In this document: positions 1 through 8,300 of the stretch, one piece after another
How positions within the stretch are numbered: position 1 is the first letter of the stretch
Layout of the letters: each line of letters opens with the position of its first letter
Assembly: GCA_964402115.1 (NCBI GenBank)
Contig: CAYOBW010000016.1
Span: forward strand, 1-50,099
DNA from: CAYOBW01 sp964402115
Lineage (GTDB): Bacteria > Verrucomicrobiota > Kiritimatiellia > UBA8416 > CAYOBW01
Reading direction: 5' to 3'
DNA length: 50,099 nucleotides
The notes under the pieces: generated by a model
Told to the model about the DNA's origin: nothing
The model's input: the letters and a program-made list of their open reading frames with translations, nothing else
Database searches by the model: none
Made by a program: the position numbers and the translations under genes

Positions 1-183
1 GCAAGGTCGCAGCTGGCTCGGGGGTCCGGATGACATAGACGCCATCGAGGGCCTGACCGCGACATCGTCCGAGGGCTCGTGGATGCGGCGTGGAAGGCGA
101 CGGCCAAGCGCCGCCGGGACTGGACGGGGATCGCGCGGATCAGCGTGTGGAAGGATCGGGAGCCGGATGAGCACCCCGAGTGA
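1..183 (+). pseudogene. C-terminal coding remnant, unknown product
   Basis: The first 183 bases read like the tail of a protein gene whose start lies outside the window. The reading frame beginning at base 2 gives plausible protein up to about base 58 (it includes GGPDDIDAIEGL). From about base 61 the frame beginning at base 1 takes over, with a segment rich in Lys, Arg and Trp (DIVRGLVDAAWKATAK, then RISVWKDREPDEHPE) ending at a stop at 181-183. The switch implies a frameshift or a sequencing error near bases 52-61. I do not recognise the family. It could also be chance reading in GC-rich DNA. Confidence 0.25.
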
Positions 184-410
184 GCTTGATTGGTGGCGAA
201 GTCCTGGCTCTTGGCGTATGCCCTTCCAGCGGACCCTTGACTTCTTCTTATTGCACTGTACTGCATCAAGGTGAAGGGTAAGTGCTGATCCATCTTGGCC
301 ACGACAACATCCGCCGGCATTGCTGACGCCCGTTCGGCACCGTCGATCCCTCATACCTCTACCGCGCGAAAACGCGATGAATCCTACAGATTGCTTAACC
401 GCCTGGTGAT
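184..410. other. stretch without a recognisable gene
   Basis: No convincing coding frame is seen between the stop at 183 and the palindrome at 411. Around 284-375 one frame reads LIHLGHDNIRR, a stop, then FGTVDPSYLYRAKTR. This vaguely resembles the end of a tyrosine recombinase but is too short and broken to call. The last bases (about 405-415) contain a TGATAATAA run that could act as an extended -10 element for the downstream ATPase. Confidence 0.4.
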
Positions 411-430
411 AATAACAACGTGTTGTTATT
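411..430. promoter_or_regulatory. operator-like palindrome upstream of the ATPase gene
   Basis: Two 9-base arms (AATAACAAC at 411-419 and its exact complement GTTGTTATT at 422-430) flank a 2-base centre. The site is AT-rich in a GC-rich region. It overlaps a possible -10 element (TAATAA, 410-415) and lies 67 bases before the preferred start of the ATPase gene. This is the layout of a dimeric repressor site. No repressor gene is seen in the window, so the role is inferred. Confidence 0.4.
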
Positions 431-497
431 GACTCCGATGCACACAAATGACACCATCACTGCATTCCTTGATGAGATCGGCAATGAGGAGGATAAC

Positions 498-1889
498 GTG
501 AAACGCGCGGTATCTGATTTTCTGGATACATGGCTTGCGGGGCCCAATCGCAAACCCTTGGTGATGCGTGGCGCGAGGCAAGTCGGCAAGACGTGGCTCG
601 TTCGCGCCTTGGCGCAGCGCCATGGGCGGCAACTGGTCGAAATCAACTTGGAGCGTCGACCGGAACTGGCTGACCACTTCCGCGACAACGATTGCTCCCG
701 ATCCATCGCAGACTTGGAGGCCGATCTGGGCGTCACGATTCGCCCCGACGCCTCGCTTCTCTTCCTCGACGAGGTGCAGGCCGCCCCACGCCTGCTGGCG
801 TTCCTGCGTTGGTTCCACGAGGACATGCCGGAGTTGCCGGTCGTAACGGCCGGCTCTTTGCTTGATTTCGCTCTCCGGGACCACAAATTCAGCATGCCTG
901 TCGGCCGCATCGCCTACTGCCACGTAGAACCGGTCACGTTCTACGAGTACCTGGATGCTACCGGTAACGACAAGTTGCGGGCTGCCCTTGCGACCGCAGC
1001 CGAATCCAACGACCTCAGCCCCCGCCTTCATCAGAAGGCGCTGGACGTGTTTGCCCAGTACTGCCTGGTCGGGGGGCTGCCGGAAGTAGTGGACGACTGG
1101 ATTAAGAACCAGAGTAGCGAACGCCGCCTCCAGCTTCAACGCGATCTCATCGCGACCTACCGGGACGACTTCAACAAGTACAGAAATCGCGTGCCCGTCG
1201 AACTGCTTCGTCGCACGATGGATGCCGTTCCGCAACAGTTGGGCGCCCGGTTCGTCTACGGCCATGTCGACGCGGACGTGCGACACCGCGATACCAAGCG
1301 GGCTCTTGAACTCCTGACGCTGGCCCGCGTCTGCCATCGGATTGACCACACGGCAGCCAATGGCTTGCCGCTAGGAGCGGAAACGAACCTCCGCCTGTTC
1401 AAGGCCATCCTCGTCGACGTCGGTCTGACCTCGGTGCAGATGGGGCTTTCCACGCTTGAGATGCGCGACCTTGACCGGGTGGTGTGGGCCAACAAGGGCG
1501 GCTTGGCGGAGCAGTTTGTCGGTCAGCATCTCCGGTGCCTCTTCCGCCCCTTCGAGGATCCGCAACTGTTCTACTGGCAAAGAACGGAAGGGAGGCAGGG
1601 GGAGATCGACTACATTATCCAGCAAGGCAACCTGATCGTCCCGATTGAGGTAAAGGCCGGCGCGGCGGGATCCATGAAATCACTGCATGCGTTCATGCAC
1701 GGCAAGCAATTGCCATTGGCTGTACGATTCGACACGAACGTCCCGTCCGTTCAGGACCTCGACGTTCAGACGACAACCGGCGACCGTGCGAAGTACAAAC
1801 TCCTGTCGCTTCCCCTCTATATGGTCGAAAGCCTCCCCGCTGCCGTTCAACGCGCTCTGGCCGAAAGGGGCCGACAAGCTCACTCGTGA
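498..1889 (+). CDS. AAA-family ATPase with DUF4143-type C-terminus
   Basis: A 463-residue predicted ATPase of the widespread AAA/DUF4143 family, whose cellular role is poorly known. Seen directly: Walker A GARQVGKT (residues 25-32), Walker B LLFLDEVQ (about 87-94), and a C-terminal segment with GEIDYI and PIEVKAG spaced like a PD-(D/E)xK nuclease fold, typical of the family end. The GTG at 498 is chosen because AGGAGG sits at 488-493 with good spacing and the protein then begins as the family does. The in-frame ATG at 438 and GTG at 420 lack a ribosome site. An AT-rich palindrome precedes it. It stands alone: no antitoxin-like partner is visible. A decayed relative lies at 2371-2613. Confidence 0.85.
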   Translation: MKRAVSDFLDTWLAGPNRKPLVMRGARQVGKTWLVRALAQRHGRQLVEINLERRPELADHFRDNDCSRSIADLEADLGVTIRPDASLLFLDEVQAAPRLLAFLRWFHEDMPELPVVTAGSLLDFALRDHKFSMPVGRIAYCHVEPVTFYEYLDATGNDKLRAALATAAESNDLSPRLHQKALDVFAQYCLVGGLPEVVDDWIKNQSSERRLQLQRDLIATYRDDFNKYRNRVPVELLRRTMDAVPQQLGARFVYGHVDADVRHRDTKRALELLTLARVCHRIDHTAANGLPLGAETNLRLFKAILVDVGLTSVQMGLSTLEMRDLDRVVWANKGGLAEQFVGQHLRCLFRPFEDPQLFYWQRTEGRQGEIDYIIQQGNLIVPIEVKAGAAGSMKSLHAFMHGKQLPLAVRFDTNVPSVQDLDVQTTTGDRAKYKLLSLPLYMVESLPAAVQRALAERGRQAHS

Positions 1890-2071
1890 CCGGGTTCAGA
1901 CTGGCGACTAGATTCTAGTCGCAAACGTGGCGTTTGGGTCTTCTTGTTAGTCGCAAGATGACGATGCCGCGAAGTGCAGTGACTACTGAAAGGTCGTGCG
2001 TTTGTGGACCGAGAACGAGTCGGGAAATGAGCTTGATTCCAAACCGGATTTTGTGGACATTTCGTGGAGAA
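1890..2071. other. non-coding stretch after the ATPase gene
   Basis: No supported gene is seen between the ATPase stop codon and the palindrome at 2072. Short open frames here have no recognisable protein features. Base composition is less GC-rich than the flanking genes, consistent with non-coding or decayed DNA. Confidence 0.45.
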
Positions 2072-2097
2072 ACCATGCTCGGCATGCCGAGCATGGT
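2072..2097. repeat. 26-bp perfect palindrome
   Basis: The 26 bases are exactly self-complementary with no spacer. The left half is ACCATGCTCGGCA (2072-2084) and the right half is its reverse complement. It sits in non-coding DNA about 180 bases after the ATPase gene and 54 bases before a decayed tRNA-like stretch. Perfect spacerless palindromes of this length are far beyond chance in 50 kb. Candidates are a dispersed palindromic repeat unit (REP-like), a recombination site, or a dimer binding site. Only one copy is seen in this window. Confidence 0.8.
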
Positions 2098-2150
2098 GGT
2101 AAACGGGGAATTATGTAACACGTTCTGAACGAGGCTCTTAAGTGTAAATC

Positions 2151-2236
2151 GCGGGTGGGTAGAAAGTTGCGAAAAACGGCCTGAAGGCGCTCATAAACGT
2201 AAGGGCGTTGGTTCAAATCAAACCCCCGCTGCCACC
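2151..2236 (+). pseudogene. decayed tRNA-like sequence (CAU-type)
   Basis: The 3' part has clear tRNA features. These are a T-arm with GTTGG, loop TTCAAAT and CAAAC (one mismatch, 2214-2230 approximately), an acceptor-like CCCCGC and a CCACC end. Upstream, CTCATAA resembles an anticodon loop with CAU (Met or Ile2), and GCGGG at 2151 could pair with CCCGC. The D-arm and anticodon stem do not fold properly. I read it as a degraded tRNA gene or a tRNA-end attachment-site scar. An intrinsic terminator follows immediately, as expected for a former tRNA transcription unit. A covariance-model scan would decide. Confidence 0.35.
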
Positions 2237-2238
2237 TT

Positions 2239-2289
2239 AAGCGGCTCATTAAGAACGGTTTACAAGTTCTTCTGAACCGCTTCTTTTTT
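2239..2289 (+). terminator. intrinsic terminator after the tRNA-like sequence
   Basis: Two nested stems: AAGCGG (2239-2244) with CCGCTT (2277-2282), and AAGAAC (2251-2256) with GTTCTT (2266-2271). A run of six T follows (2284-2289). This is a classical Rho-independent design on the plus strand. Confidence 0.65.
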
Positions 2290-2370
2290 GGCCAGAACGG
2301 GTTTTGTGGAGGTCCTTTCCGCACCCGTCGGGTCGCCGAAGCCACTCGCCTTACCTCCTGCCTGGTCCGG

Positions 2371-2613
2371 ATTGGCTGGCCGGCTCTATGCCGCATTCGT
2401 CTCGTTGGCAAGAGCACGATGCTCCGGCCGCTGATCGCAGTCCTCCTCTCGCAAGGAACAGATCCGTGCCACTTCCTGCACTTCTCGTTCGATCGGTCCG
2501 CCGTCGAGATGATCCCTTCCGCGCTGGAACTGTTTGCTGATGCTCGGTCGGCCGCTGAGGGTCGCGTTGTCGTGCATGCCCTTGCGGGCATGGCAGTGGA
2601 CGCTGCAGGATAG
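2371..2613 (+). pseudogene. relic of an AAA/DUF4143-type ATPase
   Basis: One frame reads VGKSTML, then RPLIAVLLSQGTDP, then FLHFSFDRS, which follows the order of the N-terminal part of AAA/DUF4143-type ATPases (P-loop, helix, then a strand with F-S-F-D). The first glycine of the P-loop is missing and the frame ends at 2613 with no Walker B or C-terminal region. No start codon or ribosome site fits. A shift near 2570 would continue the protein (WQWTLQDSPF), so indels are likely. It may be an old paralogue of the intact ATPase at 498-1889. Confidence 0.4.
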
Positions 2614-2727
2614 TCCGTTCGCGGACCGAAGGCGATCGCGACCGGCTTCCGCTTGCCCGGCGCGTACACACGGAACGACTGCTATCGCTATGGCGCAACG
2701 CGCGGTTTCTGGTATGATCGCTCCCAG

Positions 2728-3981
2728 ATGAACGGTGTCAAGGCAGCACATGTCATGAGACGCTTCGTCCGGGAGAAATGGGGCGGCACGGAGAGTGTCG
2801 TCTTCAACCTGGCGAAGGAATATGCCCGCGCCGGTATCGAGAGCCCCATTTTTTGCACGGACATGTTCGCAACTCCCGGCACGGAATCACTGGAGGGGGT
2901 GACAATCCGGCGCTTTCGCTATGTCTTTCCCTGGCTCTTCCTTGGCGAAGAGGCTAAAGCGAAACTGCGTCTGAAAGGCGGCAGTCCGCTGTCATGGGGC
3001 CTCTTTCGCGCCCTGCGCCGGGAACCGGATCTGGCGTTGATCCATGCGCACGCCCAGCACCGCCTCGGCGGCATTGCGCGTACCGTGGCGCGACTGCGGG
3101 GGATCCCCTACGTTGTCAGCATTCATGGCGGTCACCTGACCCTCCCGGAGGAGCAGTCACGAAGAATGCAGGATCCATTCCGCGGCAAGCCTGAATGGGG
3201 CAAGGCGTTCGGCTGGTTGCTCGGCGCCCGCCGGGTGCTCGACGATGCCGATGCCATCATCTGCGTCGGTCGCGACGAGCATGCGGAGATGGTCCGTCGC
3301 CATGGCGACAAGTCGCACTACGTGCCCAACGGCGTGCGGACCGAGCTTTTTCGAAGGGCAGACGCGACGGCGTTCAGAAGCCGCGCCGGGCTGTTGCCCG
3401 GGGAGAAGCTGGCGCTCTGCGTCTCTCGCATCGACTACCAGAAGAACCAACTGCTGCTCGTGCGGGCCTTCACGCGCTTCGCCGCCGTCCGTCCCGAATG
3501 GAAACTGGCATTGATCGGAGCGGTGACGGTCGAGGGTTACCGTGACCAGATTCTGGAAGAGGTCCGGCGGGCGGGGATGGCAGACCGCGTGATCCTCATT
3601 CCGGGGTTGGCGCCCGACGATCCGCTGTTGCCGTCTGCCTACAAGGCGGCGGATGTGTTCGTGCTTCCAACCGTGCATGAGCCGTTCGGTATTGTGATCC
3701 TGGAGGCATGGGCGGCGGGCGCCCCGGTGGTGGCCACGCGGATTGGCGGCATTCCCGGCTTCACCCATGATGGTGAGGATGTTTTGCTGTTTCCGAAGGA
3801 CGATGAGGACGGCCTGCTGGGACATCTCAACCGGCTGGCCGATGACCCCGCGCTGCGAGCGCGGCTGGTCACGCAGGCCGCACGCGAGGTGACGCAGTAC
3901 GATTGGGCGTCCGTGGCCCGGCACATGCTGTCCATCTATGCGGCCGCACAGGAACGGTACCGCAGGAGAAAGCACAGATGA
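2728..3981 (+). CDS. GT4-family glycosyltransferase
   Basis: A 417-residue retaining glycosyltransferase of the GT-B fold, expected to add a sugar from an NDP-sugar to a growing lipid-linked glycan in the cytoplasm. Visible features are GGTESVVFNLA near the N-terminus (the glycine-rich loop of GT4 enzymes), a central VSIHGGHL, VSRIDYQKNQ starting the second Rossmann domain, and the nucleotide-sugar motif EPFGIVILEAWAAGAPVVAT (E-x7-E). The start at 2728 gives the usual N-terminus. A possible extended -10 (TGG TATGAT, 2710-2718) lies only ten bases before it, so the message could be nearly leaderless. The gene overlaps the next by ATGA. Confidence 0.9.
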   Translation: MNGVKAAHVMRRFVREKWGGTESVVFNLAKEYARAGIESPIFCTDMFATPGTESLEGVTIRRFRYVFPWLFLGEEAKAKLRLKGGSPLSWGLFRALRREPDLALIHAHAQHRLGGIARTVARLRGIPYVVSIHGGHLTLPEEQSRRMQDPFRGKPEWGKAFGWLLGARRVLDDADAIICVGRDEHAEMVRRHGDKSHYVPNGVRTELFRRADATAFRSRAGLLPGEKLALCVSRIDYQKNQLLLVRAFTRFAAVRPEWKLALIGAVTVEGYRDQILEEVRRAGMADRVILIPGLAPDDPLLPSAYKAADVFVLPTVHEPFGIVILEAWAAGAPVVATRIGGIPGFTHDGEDVLLFPKDDEDGLLGHLNRLADDPALRARLVTQAAREVTQYDWASVARHMLSIYAAAQERYRRRKHR

Positions 3982-5117
3982 ATATCGGCTTTTCCGCCTG
4001 CGTCCTTCAGGGCGGGCGAACCGGCGTGGCGTCGTATGTAATCAACCTCCTGCACACGCTGCAGGACATTGACGACGAGGATCGTTTCGACATCATAGTC
4101 CCGCATGCGGATCAAGGACTCATTCGCGACGGATCGGAGCGCTTCCGCAAGACGGTCATCTCAGATGCCTGGGCCCGGCCCGTCGCCAACATCCTCTGGC
4201 ACAACATCGTCCTGCCCGGACGATCGAGGCGGGAGGGCTACGATCTGGTGCACATACCGAGCTACCGCCGGCTGCCCTTGCTGAAGGGAACGCGAGTCGT
4301 GGCTACGGTCCATGATCTGGCAACCCTCCACTTGGATAACAAGTACGATGCAGCCCGGATGTTCTACAACCGCCGCATTGTCCCGGCGCTTATTCGGCGT
4401 GCGGATCGGATCATCACGGTCAGCCGCTTCACCGCCAGCGACCTCGTGAACCTGGTGGGCTATCCGGCCGACAGAATCACGGTCATCTATCCCGGCATTC
4501 ATCGGCAGGCCTATCGCCCCGTGCCGCCCGGCGAATGCCGGACGCGTCTCAAGGTCAAGTACGGGCTGGAGAGCCCCTTCATCGTGTTTGTCTCACGCAT
4601 CGAGCATCCGGCCAAGAATCACCTGCGCCTTATTCAGGCCTTCGAGCGGCTCAAGGCGCGCAGGCCGTCGGAACTGAAGCTTGTCCTGGCCGGAGCCGAC
4701 TGGAATGGAGCGGAGATCGTGAGGGCTTACGCCGCCAGCAGTCCGTTGGCGGGCGACGTGGTTTTCACGGGGTTCGTCCCGCTCGATGATATACCGTACT
4801 TCTATTCAGGCTGCGAATGCATGGCCTATCCGTCGCTGTTTGAGGGATTCGGTTTCCCGATCATCGAGGCGATGGCGTGCGGCGCGCCGGTTGTCTGCTC
4901 CAATACCTCGTCCATGAAAGAGATCGCGGGCGACCTTGCCCCCACATTCGACCCGATGAGCGTGGATGGGATCGCAGATGCGTTGGAGGGGGCCCTCGAT
5001 CGCGGGAAGAGCGAGGGACTCGCGGCGCGCGGCATCGCGTACGCGGGGACATTCGAGTGGGAAGACGCCGCGAAGAAGGTCGTGGACGTTTATCGCAGAA
5101 CGAGGGAAGGAGCGTAG
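3978..5117 (+). CDS. GT4-family glycosyltransferase
   Basis: 379 residues, a second GT4 enzyme. It starts at the ATGA overlap with the preceding gene, with AGGAG upstream. GGRTGVASYVINLL forms the N-terminal glycine-rich loop, FIVFVSRIEHPAKNHLRLI opens the nucleotide-binding half, and FEGFGFPIIEAMACGAPVV is the E-x7-E sugar-nucleotide motif, preceded by AYPSL. This end resembles mannosyl- and glucosyltransferases of the WbaZ/MtfB type, but substrate cannot be told from sequence. It is translationally coupled to the first GT4, suggesting successive steps on the same glycan. Confidence 0.9.
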   Translation: MNIGFSACVLQGGRTGVASYVINLLHTLQDIDDEDRFDIIVPHADQGLIRDGSERFRKTVISDAWARPVANILWHNIVLPGRSRREGYDLVHIPSYRRLPLLKGTRVVATVHDLATLHLDNKYDAARMFYNRRIVPALIRRADRIITVSRFTASDLVNLVGYPADRITVIYPGIHRQAYRPVPPGECRTRLKVKYGLESPFIVFVSRIEHPAKNHLRLIQAFERLKARRPSELKLVLAGADWNGAEIVRAYAASSPLAGDVVFTGFVPLDDIPYFYSGCECMAYPSLFEGFGFPIIEAMACGAPVVCSNTSSMKEIAGDLAPTFDPMSVDGIADALEGALDRGKSEGLAARGIAYAGTFEWEDAAKKVVDVYRRTREGA

Positions 5118-5123
5118 TCGGGC

Positions 5124-5963
5124 ATGACCGTCGACATCATCATGCGATCGAAGAACGAGATGCCATACGCCGTGACGGCGCTGGAAGCGTTGTCACGGCA
5201 GACGTGGAAGGATTTCACGCTCTACAACGTGGACTCGGGTTCGTCCGATGGCACGCTGGAGACGGTGCGGCGCTTCAACGCAGGCCGCTTGACCGAAATC
5301 CCTCCAAAGGCTTACATCCCGGGCAAGGTTCTCAACGACATGATCGCGCGCACCAGCGCCGACGTGATCGTCTTCCTCAACGCCGACGCCATCCCGCTGA
5401 ACGAGTTCTGGCTGGAGCGGTTGGTGCGACCCCTTGTCGAAGGCAGAGCCGATGGGACCATGAGCAAACAACATGCGCGCCCAGATGCCCGTTTCATCGT
5501 GGACTACGACTATCGGCGGGCCTACGATCCCCGCAATATCAAGGAGGAGAACGAGGACTTCTTCTCGGCGGTCGCCTGTGCATTCCTGCGCACCTGGTGG
5601 GAGCGGATCAAGTTCCCAGAGTCGGGATATGCCGAGGATCTGGCGTGGGCCAGAGAGTGTCGCGAGCAGGGCGCGAGGTTCACACTGGTGCTGGATTCCG
5701 AGGTGGAGCATTCCCATAACTACACGCTTAAAGGTCTCTACCTGAAGAAGTTCCGGCATGGGCAGACGTACCACCGGGTCTATCGGCAGTTGCCGCACCT
5801 GGGCGCGCAGGCGCGGGGCTGTGTCCGCGAAGTGATCCGTGACTTCCTGTACGCGTGCCGGCGGCTGCGGCCATGTACCATCCCATATAACATTGCGTAC
5901 CGAATCGTGATTCATGCGGCGATATACCAGGGGCTGCGGAAGGCGACTACTGAGGGACTCTGA
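5124..5963 (+). CDS. GT2-family glycosyltransferase
   Basis: 279 residues with the GT-A fold of family 2. It begins MTVDIIMRSKNEMPYAV (normally V-I-x-x-x-N-E), then NVDSGSSDGTLE (the D-S-G-S-x-D-x-T nucleotide-binding motif) and VFLNADAIPLN (the D-x-D-like metal site). Acidic residues AEDLAWARE near residue 175 could serve as the catalytic base region. It follows the GT4 pair by 6 bases. It probably adds a sugar to the same lipid-linked unit with inversion. No membrane segment is evident. Confidence 0.88.
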   Translation: MTVDIIMRSKNEMPYAVTALEALSRQTWKDFTLYNVDSGSSDGTLETVRRFNAGRLTEIPPKAYIPGKVLNDMIARTSADVIVFLNADAIPLNEFWLERLVRPLVEGRADGTMSKQHARPDARFIVDYDYRRAYDPRNIKEENEDFFSAVACAFLRTWWERIKFPESGYAEDLAWARECREQGARFTLVLDSEVEHSHNYTLKGLYLKKFRHGQTYHRVYRQLPHLGAQARGCVREVIRDFLYACRRLRPCTIPYNIAYRIVIHAAIYQGLRKATTEGL

Positions 5964-6002
5964 GTCGGGCACCGTGGCGACCAGGGGCGATGGGGGGGGG
6001 CA

Positions 6003-7136
6003 ATGGGCAAGTACTCGATCAGGGGCTCGGAAGCGTTTGACGCGCGTCTGGACAGGGACTTCACCAGCGTGTCCCGCGCCTTGGCGGCAGCGCCCGACGG
6101 GCCGGGCTTCCTGGCGTTGGTATTGATCGGCGGTTACGGCCGCGGCGAAGGTACCCCGCTGATCGTCGACGGCGGCGAAGCGCCGTTCAACGATTACGAC
6201 TTCGTGGTAGTGTCCGAACCCATGTCCCGCCGTCGCCGGAGCCGCGTCCAGGCCAACCTGAGGCAGTTGGAGCAGCGCCTGACCCGGGATTTGGGTCTGC
6301 CCGTGGACCTGTGTCTTTACGCGGATAACGTTCTGCGCCGCGCCGAGTTTTCGCTGCTCAACTACGAAATGAAGTACGGGCACAAAGTGGTGTGGGGGGA
6401 TGCGCGGATCCTGGAGCGCATGCCGGCCTATCGACACGACGCGATCCCTCTTTCCGAAGGCACGCGGCTGCTCCTCAATCGTGGCAAATTACTGCTGGAT
6501 GTCCGCCGTGCGCTGCGCGCGGGGCGCGTCTTCACCGCAGACGAACGACTCAAGTTCATGAAGTTCGTCCTCAAGGCGCAACTGGCTTTCGGGGACTGCA
6601 GCCTGCTCCTGGCGCGGGACTATGACATCAGCTATGCGGTCAAGCACGAGCGCATAGGGCGTTGCGCGGCTGTGGACGTTCCAGATGCCGGGGTCATGAT
6701 TGAGGGCTACCGGCGGGCCATCGCGCTCAAAGAGTGGGGCGACTACGGGTTTCTGGACGGCTACGATCTGGTGGCCGAATTCGAGCGGGTGCGGAGCTAT
6801 TACGTGAAGTTCTTGCAGTGGTACGAAGGGCGCCGGTTGGGCCGGCCGGTGGGGACGAGCCCGGATTACGCGCGGGCTCTGGCCTGCGGCGCGCGAGAAT
6901 GCGCCCGGCTGAAGGCGGGGATCTTGAACTTGCAGGCATGCGGCGCTCGGGCGTGCGCGTGCGGGCCGGGGCTGCTGCTGGCGCACCCGCGGGCGCGCCT
7001 CTATCTCGCGCTTCCGATCCTGCTCGGCGACGCGCCTGCCGACGTGCCGCTGCTGGGGCGTACGCTCGGTGCTCCGGCATCCGATCTTGACGCGGCGGAA
7101 GCGCGTTTCTATGAGCTGCAAAAGAGGTTCTCATGA
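6003..7136 (+). CDS. nucleotidyltransferase-fold protein of unknown role
   Basis: 377 residues. The segment LIGGYGRGEGT (about 39-49) followed by NDYDFVVV (about 62-69) is the G-[GS]-x(n)-D-x-D signature of the polymerase-beta nucleotidyltransferase superfamily, with a later DLCLY strand supplying a third acid. The rest is helical (a possible HEPN- or substrate-binding half). Related proteins occur beside glycosyltransferase genes, where they might activate or modify a sugar or phospholipid head group. The substrate is unknown. The end overlaps the next gene by ATGA, so the two products probably act together. Start chosen at the only reasonable ATG, after a G-rich ribosome-site region. Confidence 0.7.
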   Translation: MGKYSIRGSEAFDARLDRDFTSVSRALAAAPDGPGFLALVLIGGYGRGEGTPLIVDGGEAPFNDYDFVVVSEPMSRRRRSRVQANLRQLEQRLTRDLGLPVDLCLYADNVLRRAEFSLLNYEMKYGHKVVWGDARILERMPAYRHDAIPLSEGTRLLLNRGKLLLDVRRALRAGRVFTADERLKFMKFVLKAQLAFGDCSLLLARDYDISYAVKHERIGRCAAVDVPDAGVMIEGYRRAIALKEWGDYGFLDGYDLVAEFERVRSYYVKFLQWYEGRRLGRPVGTSPDYARALACGARECARLKAGILNLQACGARACACGPGLLLAHPRARLYLALPILLGDAPADVPLLGRTLGAPASDLDAAEARFYELQKRFS

Positions 7137-8293
7137 AACGAAAGCACGTGGCGCTTTTCATCTTCATTGACGCCTTCGGCTGGGAGGTGTACCAGCGCAA
7201 CCGTTTCTTCCTCGACGGCATGGTGCGGGATTCCAGGCGGCTTGAGACGATCCTCGGCTACTCGTCGGCCTGCGATCCTTCCATCATTTCGGGCCTGCTG
7301 CCGAGCGAGCACGGCATGTGGTCGTCGTTCTACTACTCGCCGGCCACCTGCCCGTACCGCTGGCTGCGGCACCTGCGGTGGCTGCCGGACTCGATTTTCA
7401 GCCGTGGCCGCGTGCGCTACTGGCTGAGCAAGTGGATCAAGAAAGTGCATGGTTTCACAGGCTACTTCATGATCTACAGCGTGCCGTTCAAGGTGCTGCC
7501 TTACTTCGACTACTCGGAGAAGCGGAGCATCTGGCGCGAAGGCCTGGTGCGTGGCCGGACGATCTTCAACCGGCTCGAGGCGCGGGGCATGCCGTACTAC
7601 GTGCACCAAAGCGGCACGTCCGATGCGGCGCGCTTCACGGCGCTACGCGGCGAACTGGGACGGAACGCGATAGACTTCGCCTATGTCTCACTGGGGCAGT
7701 TGGACGCCCTGATGCACAAGATCGGCAACAGCGGTCCGCAGGTCGCCGAGTTGCTGCGCTGGTACGATAGGCAGGTGCGCGAGACGATTGCAGCCGCCGA
7801 GGCGGACTACGAGGACGTGTCGTGGTACGTGTTCACCGATCACGGCATGCACAACACCACGGGTGGATACGACCTGATCGCCGATGTGCAGAGGCTGGGC
7901 CTCGCCTACGGGAAGGACTACGTCGCGTTCTATGACGCGACCATGGGTCGTTTCTGGGCGCTGACCGACGAGGCTCGCGCCACGCTTGTCGGTCTCCTCT
8001 CCGCTCATCCGCGGGGCCGGTTGTTGAGCGACGACGAACTGCGCGCACTGGGTGTCTACTTCGAGGATCGCATGTATGGCGACCTCATTTTCCTCATGCA
8101 CTCGGCTGTTCAGATTGTACCCAGCTACATGGGCGGAACCCGCATGGCCGGGATTCATGGTTTCCATCCGCACGATCCGGACTCGTTTGCCACCCTGCTG
8201 AGCAACCGGCCGATTCCCGGTTCAGTGCGCCGCATCAACGAGATTCACAACCTGATGCTCAACGAGGTGCCCGCGCTGTTGGACGGCGTTTGA
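7133..8293 (+). CDS. alkaline-phosphatase-superfamily phosphodiesterase/transferase
   Basis: 386 residues of the nucleotide pyrophosphatase/phosphodiesterase branch. Metal and nucleophile positions are visible: FIFIDAFGWE (metal Asp near residue 14), SSACDPSIISGLLPSEHG (nucleophile Ser or Thr followed by the conserved G-L-x-P-x-x-H-G), LDALMHKIGN, and FTDHGMHNT (paired metal ligands D-H-G-M). No signal peptide is apparent, so it is probably cytoplasmic. It starts within the stop of the nucleotidyltransferase-like gene. In a glycan cluster it could hydrolyse a sugar nucleotide or transfer a phospho-group to a sugar. It ends 7 bases before a convergent gene. Confidence 0.8.
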   Translation: MKRKHVALFIFIDAFGWEVYQRNRFFLDGMVRDSRRLETILGYSSACDPSIISGLLPSEHGMWSSFYYSPATCPYRWLRHLRWLPDSIFSRGRVRYWLSKWIKKVHGFTGYFMIYSVPFKVLPYFDYSEKRSIWREGLVRGRTIFNRLEARGMPYYVHQSGTSDAARFTALRGELGRNAIDFAYVSLGQLDALMHKIGNSGPQVAELLRWYDRQVRETIAAAEADYEDVSWYVFTDHGMHNTTGGYDLIADVQRLGLAYGKDYVAFYDATMGRFWALTDEARATLVGLLSAHPRGRLLSDDELRALGVYFEDRMYGDLIFLMHSAVQIVPSYMGGTRMAGIHGFHPHDPDSFATLLSNRPIPGSVRRINEIHNLMLNEVPALLDGV

Positions 8294-8300
8294 GGGGCGC

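Noticed and set aside
284..375. Possible tyrosine recombinase tail (LIHLGHDNIRR...)
   Set aside because: Only about a dozen residues match loosely, an internal stop is present and catalytic residues cannot be checked.
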